Shown: one piece after another, positions 16,029-19,264 of the stretch
Layout of the letters: each line of letters begins with the position of its first letter
Position numbering within the stretch: position 1 is the stretch's first letter
Assembly: GCA_023434025.1 (NCBI GenBank)
Contig: JAEYTL010000051.1
Span: forward strand, 1-19,264
Length of the DNA: 19,264 nucleotides
From: Bacteroidota bacterium
GTDB lineage: Bacteria; Bacteroidota; Bacteroidia; Flavobacteriales; Flavobacteriaceae
Direction: 5' to 3'
The notes under the pieces: generated by a model
The model's input: only the letters and a program-made list of their open reading frames with translations
The model's database searches: none
Told to the model about the DNA's origin: nothing
Made by a program: the position numbers and the translations under genes

Positions 16029-17177
16029 CACAAAAGTACTTAACAAATCTAAAACAGTAAAAATTTCTTTTTGAGAATTATACGAATGCAAACAAAACCG
16101 CAATCGTTCCTGGCCTTCCGGAACGGTGGGCGACAAAATGGGTTTTACCTCAAAACCGTTTTGCTGAAGGTGTTGTGCGATACTTTTTACCCGTTCATTT
16201 CCGGGAATGATGACCGATTGGATAGTTGAAGCAGACGGAAGATGGGAAACGGAAGACGGAAGAGATTGCTTAAAAAAAGCTATATTTTGAAAAAGCTTTT
16301 CCCTTTCCTGCTGACTTTTAGCCAAGTGCTGGTAAGCGACCAAAATGGTTGCGACTGAATGGGGCGATAAGCCGGTGGTATAGATAAAGCTCCGGGCAAA
16401 ATTGATTAAATAACTCCTGAGCGGCTCACTGCCCAAAACAGCTGCCCCGTGGCAGCCCAATGCTTTTCCGAACGTCATGATCCGGGCAAAAACCTTGTCC
16501 TGCAGCTTCAGTTGTTGCACCAGACCTTCTCCGTTTTCTCCCAAAACACCTAAGGCATGGGCTTCGTCAACAACTAAATAAGCATTATGTTTTTCAGATA
16601 ACGCTGTCATTCGTTTTAAATCGGGTGAATCACCGTCCATGGAAAAAACGCTTTCGGTGATGATGAAGACCGTTGCCGGTTGTTGGTTCTCTGTTGTTCG
16701 GCTATATCTGGTCAGTAAATTTTCTAAATCATTCAAATCATTGTGTCTGAACTTGAATGATCTGGCTAAGCTCATCTGAATGCCGTCACGGATGGAAGCA
16801 TGGCTGAGTTCGTCATACAGGATTATATCATGCCGTTGCGGTACAGAGCTAAAAAAACCCACATTGGCATCGTAGCCCGAGTTAAAGATCAGAGCGGCTT
16901 CTGCCTGGTGAAACCGGGCGATGTATTCTTCTGTTTCCGGATAAACCGAATGGTTTCCGGAAAGTAACCGGGAACCGGTGGCTCCGTTTACCCGTAAATT
17001 CCGGGCGGCTAAAAAGGCGTGTACTTCTTCAAAAACGGCTTCATTTCGGGCAAAGCCCAGGTAATCGTTTGAAGAAAAATCGACCAACCGGCCGGGCGGC
17101 AAAGCCAACTGCCTGAGAGCATTGTGCTCTGCCCGCTGTAAGAGTTTTTGGTGAAGTGTTTCCGGGAGTAATTTCAT
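16023..17177 (-). CDS. bioF: 8-amino-7-oxononanoate synthase
   Basis: 384 aa, the usual family length. A PLP-dependent alpha-oxoamine synthase that condenses a pimeloyl thioester with L-alanine to give 8-amino-7-oxononanoate. Visible features: FSSNDYLGF, GATGSRLLSGN, NSGYDANVGF, the cofactor-stacking His126 in ELSHASIRDG, SVFSMDGD, VVDEAHALGVLGENG with Asp204 and His207, and the Schiff-base Lys238 in MTFGKALGCHGA. It is the first gene of the biotin run. Its TAA stop is part of the terminal repeat of the GxxExxY element, so the last residues or stop may have been set by that insertion. A short alpha-oxoamine synthase of other specificity is unlikely given bioD and bioA next door. Confidence 0.95.
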   Translation of the reverse strand: MKLLPETLHQKLLQRAEHNALRQLALPPGRLVDFSSNDYLGFARNEAVFEEVHAFLAARNLRVNGATGSRLLSGNHSVYPETEEYIARFHQAEAALIFNSGYDANVGFFSSVPQRHDIILYDELSHASIRDGIQMSLARSFKFRHNDLNDLENLLTRYSRTTENQQPATVFIITESVFSMDGDSPDLKRMTALSEKHNAYLVVDEAHALGVLGENGEGLVQQLKLQDKVFARIMTFGKALGCHGAAVLGSEPLRSYLINFARSFIYTTGLSPHSVATILVAYQHLAKSQQEREKLFQNIAFFKQSLPSSVSHLPSASTIQSVIIPGNERVKSIAQHLQQNGFEVKPILSPTVPEGQERLRFCLHSYNSQKEIFTVLDLLSTFVF

Positions 17178-17223
17178 TGGATAAAGATAGCGATTACTGC
17201 GGAAAGATTTTAATTCTTTGCTA

Positions 17224-17240
17224 AAAGCAGCCCCTGCTTT
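17224..17240. promoter_or_regulatory. Perfect palindrome AAAGCAG-CCC-CTGCTTT upstream of bioF
   Basis: A seven-pair stem with a three-base loop, 47 bp before the bioF ATG; a second small hairpin CCTG-TAAAA-CAGG lies at 17248-17260. It could be an operator or leader hairpin. It does not resemble the BirA, BioR or BioQ sites known to me. Confidence 0.35.
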
Positions 17241-17302
17241 ATCCCTGCCTGTAAAACAGGTTAAAAATTAAAAAACAACCTGAAAGGAAGAATATTTTTC
17301 AC

Positions 17303-17310
17303 TATTTTTG
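17303..17310 (+). promoter_or_regulatory. Candidate -7 box TATTTTTG upstream of the Rhs tip
   Basis: TATTTTTG fits TAnnTTTG and faces the Rhs gene 124 bp downstream. No TTG or TTTG is found at the expected -33 spacing. Chance matches are likely in such AT-rich DNA. Confidence 0.3.
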
Positions 17311-17434
17311 GGTATTAAATTTATATTTTTTTGGATGTGTTTTTTACCTAAAAATACCTTTTAAAGATTATATTTTTTTACAAACGTTCTTATTTTACAG
17401 GCTTTAACAAAAGACCGATTACTATCCTTTTGGG

Positions 17435-18445
17435 ATGCAAATTACCGAAAGAACTTTCTCGAGTGATGATTATAGGTATGGGTTCCAGGGGCAGGAGAAA
17501 GATGATGAGTTGAAGGGAGAAGGGAATAGTTATGATTTTGGGGCGAGGATATATGATCCGAGGATTGGTAGGTGGTTTACACCTGATTCAAAATCTGCTT
17601 TACAACCTAACTGGTCTCCATATAAAGCATTTTTTGATAATCCCAATTTATTTATAGATCCAGATGGTAATACAGAATGGCAAGTAACTACTGTTATTAA
17701 TCATAAAACAGGAAAAACAATAATGATATTCGAGATAATCAATGCAGATAAATTGGATAAAAAAACAGTGAATGTAAGAGATTATTATTATAAGGATTGG
17801 GATTACCAATACAGTGACATTATTCATAGTAGTACCATTAATATTTATAAAGATGGCACACAATCTGTTCAAAATCACAAAACCGAATACGCAGCTAGAT
17901 ATACTAGAGATGCAGATTGGGATTTTATTCCTGAAATACCATCTATTAATCTTGGAGGTGATTCAGACATTAAAATAAAAGACGGTTATATTTTTACGAC
18001 TGAATTTGGAAAAGATGGTATTGCGAGTAAAAATAAATCAGGTAATAGAAATGCAAAAAATACTGATATGACTGCATTAATGGCTATAACAGATATTCTT
18101 AGAGGGGGGAAATTACCTAAAGGATTGGATGCAGTTGTCGATACATCTGTAAATACAAGTGCAATCATTCAGGAAATTTTTGATAAAAATGGTATAGCAG
18201 GCAAAGTAAATCTTAAAGAAGGAAGGATAGAAATTCAATACGAGCCTGAGAATAAGGTTAAAGTTGAATATCCAGTTATAAACAAAGATATTATATATGA
18301 AGTACGAGGCAATGACCCTTTCTATGGTTCAAAAAAAGCAGATACAACTGTTTATGAAAAAGATGCAGATAGGATTAAATATGAAAAAGAAAAAGAATTT
18401 CGTGAAAACAGAGTTATAAAATCCACAAAAAATGAAAAGAAATAA
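17435..18445 (+). CDS. Orphan Rhs core tip with unrecognised C-terminal (candidate toxin) domain
   Basis: 336 aa. Residues 13-79 are the end of an Rhs repeat-associated core: YRYGFQGQEKDDELKGEGNSYDFGARIYDPRIGRW, SPYKAFFDNPN and IDPDGN. In polymorphic toxins this core is preceded by many YD repeats and followed by a variable toxic domain. Here the repeats are missing: in-frame codons upstream (17408-17434) read QKTDYYPFG, the conserved core motif, but a TAA at 17405 closes the frame. Residues 80-336 match no domain I can name; they are charged and Lys/Asp-rich, contain DMTALMAITDILRGGKLPKGLD, and have no signal peptide. GC content falls abruptly after the core. The gene overlaps the next by 14 bp, as in toxin-immunity pairs. 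It may be an orphan toxin reservoir, only active if recombined behind a full rhs gene, or a remnant. Confidence 0.8.
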   Translation: MQITERTFSSDDYRYGFQGQEKDDELKGEGNSYDFGARIYDPRIGRWFTPDSKSALQPNWSPYKAFFDNPNLFIDPDGNTEWQVTTVINHKTGKTIMIFEIINADKLDKKTVNVRDYYYKDWDYQYSDIIHSSTINIYKDGTQSVQNHKTEYAARYTRDADWDFIPEIPSINLGGDSDIKIKDGYIFTTEFGKDGIASKNKSGNRNAKNTDMTALMAITDILRGGKLPKGLDAVVDTSVNTSAIIQEIFDKNGIAGKVNLKEGRIEIQYEPENKVKVEYPVINKDIIYEVRGNDPFYGSKKADTTVYEKDADRIKYEKEKEFRENRVIKSTKNEKK

Positions 18446-19052
18446 TATTTTATATGTTGTTTTTGTTTTATTCTTAATTTCTTGCAATAAAAAACAAAAT
18501 AGAATACAAGCAAATCAGACTAAATATGAAACTACAGAATTGATTATCGGATTAGATAGTTTAAAAAGACTTAGTTATGCATATACTCAAATATTAGATT
18601 CTTTAAATACTAGTGCAGAGTTAGTGTCATTTCATTCTGATGGTAAAATAGATTATACAAAAAGTAATTGTTTAGAAATAAAAGGGAATGATTTGTTTTA
18701 TTATTCTCCATATAATATTCCAAAATACAAAATAGGTATAAACAGATTTGTTGTTTTTAAAAGTAGTGATAGTGTTAATAATCAATTCAGTAATATAAAT
18801 ACAATTAAATTAAGCAAGTATAATTTTAATGAAAATGGAATAATAATTAATTATAAGGAGAAAGTATATTCTAAAGGGATTGTAGAAGAAACTATATTTT
18901 TAGATACAATAATAAAATCTCGAAAAGGTAATAAAACAATAATAAGAACACTAAATACTCTTGTAAATCTTGATAATTTACTTATAAATAGAATAGATGA
19001 GATAAAAAAAATAACCAATAGACAACAAGTAAATACATCAAGCTCTCAATAG
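18432..19052 (+). CDS. Small lipoprotein, candidate immunity protein for the Rhs tip
   Basis: 206 aa, no recognised family. The N-terminus MKRNNILYVVFVLFLISC is a lipoprotein signal peptide with lipobox L-I-S-C (Cys18), followed by NKK, so the mature protein should be membrane-anchored and face the periplasm or cell surface. The body is Asn/Ile/Lys-rich and very AT-rich, like the 3' part of the preceding gene. Its ATG lies 14 bp inside the Rhs gene, implying co-expression. By position it is the likely immunity partner, which would place the toxin's action at the envelope or periplasm; this is inference, and a plain hypothetical lipoprotein is the alternative. Confidence 0.75.
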   Translation: MKRNNILYVVFVLFLISCNKKQNRIQANQTKYETTELIIGLDSLKRLSYAYTQILDSLNTSAELVSFHSDGKIDYTKSNCLEIKGNDLFYYSPYNIPKYKIGINRFVVFKSSDSVNNQFSNINTIKLSKYNFNENGIIINYKEKVYSKGIVEETIFLDTIIKSRKGNKTIIRTLNTLVNLDNLLINRIDEIKKITNRQQVNTSSSQ

Positions 19053-19070
19053 ATTATTAAATAATTTTCG

Positions 19071-19094
19071 CTTCGAGGGCAGGAGACCTCGAAG
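19071..19094 (+). terminator. Perfect hairpin CTTCGAGG / CCTCGAAG after the lipoprotein gene
   Basis: An eight-pair stem with eight-base loop GCAGGAGA, 18 bp after the stop codon. It lacks a following T tract (ATTATA follows), so it may act as a transcript 3' end or be part of a dispersed repeat rather than a classical terminator. Confidence 0.45.
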
Positions 19095-19206
19095 ATTATA
19101 CTAGTGTGAAACACTTTCCTTAGTTGAAAGTTATTCTGTGTAGACTCCCCATTTTTAGTACAGTTCAAAATTATAAAATTTATTGAACGTAATATCTTTT
19201 TTTAAC

Positions 19207-19255
19207 ATTGTTCTTGGGTTGAATGAAGCGTAGCGGAATGAAACCCAAGAACAAT
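19207..19255. repeat. 14-bp perfect inverted repeat at the right edge
   Basis: ATTGTTCTTGGGTT (19207-19220) and AACCCAAGAACAAT (19242-19255) are exact complements around a 21-base loop containing GAAGCGTAGCGGAATG. It is a strong stem-loop; a run of seven T precedes it at 19197-19203, so on the minus strand it is followed by A instead of T. It could be a repeat element or the transcript end of a gene beyond the window. Confidence 0.6.
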
Positions 19256-19264
19256 AGACTGTTC

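Noticed and set aside
17179..17189. TATCTTTA on the minus strand as the bioF promoter
   Set aside because: It deviates from TAnnTTTG at the last base, has no -33 partner, and sits only a few bases before the ATG.

Overview
The window looks like a chromosomal segment of a Bacteroidota species, most likely a Flavobacterium-like member of Flavobacteriia. Three very large secreted proteins carry type IX secretion (T9SS) C-terminal sorting domains, several upstream regions hold the Bacteroidota promoter signature (TTG, about 19-20 bp, TAnnTTTG), Shine-Dalgarno sequences are not evident, and GxxExxY-type and 'CCACAGAT'-type dispersed repeats are present.

Layout: (1) <1-3356, minus: the 5' 1118 codons of a multidomain secreted protein that runs off the left edge just inside its type A sorting domain. 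(2) 3599-7675, minus: a 1358-aa secreted protein with a type C-like C-terminus and its own terminator. (3) 7817-8296, plus: recX, divergently transcribed. (4) 8700-11978, plus: a 1092-aa beta-helix secreted protein whose last ~550 residues are homologous to those of the 1358-aa protein, followed by a strong terminator. (5) 12067-12168: a small gene-less inverted-repeat element. (6) 13470-12307, 14795-13506, 15418-14798 and 17177-16023, all minus: biotin synthesis genes in transcription order bioF, bioD, bioA and a beta-ketoacyl-ACP synthase. This run is interrupted between bioF and bioD by a GxxExxY gene inside a 484-bp inverted-repeat-bounded element. (7) 17435-19052, plus: an orphan Rhs tip with an unrecognised C-terminal domain, overlapped by a small lipoprotein gene that is a candidate immunity protein. 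Structured non-coding DNA follows to the right edge.

How the genes fit together: BioF makes 8-amino-7-oxononanoate, BioA converts it to 7,8-diaminopelargonate and BioD closes the ureido ring to dethiobiotin. BioB is not in the window. The linked ketosynthase is a candidate for assembling the pimeloyl precursor and has its own promoter inside the 3' end of bioA. The secreted proteins are cell-surface or exported factors of unknown target. The Rhs/lipoprotein pair resembles a displaced polymorphic toxin-immunity cassette: its base composition drops sharply exactly where the conserved Rhs core ends.

The most notable points are the Rhs-tip/lipoprotein cassette cut just upstream of the conserved YYPFG motif, the GxxExxY element inside the biotin operon together with an apparently empty relative 3.4 kb away, and the biotin-linked ketosynthase with an atypical His motif.
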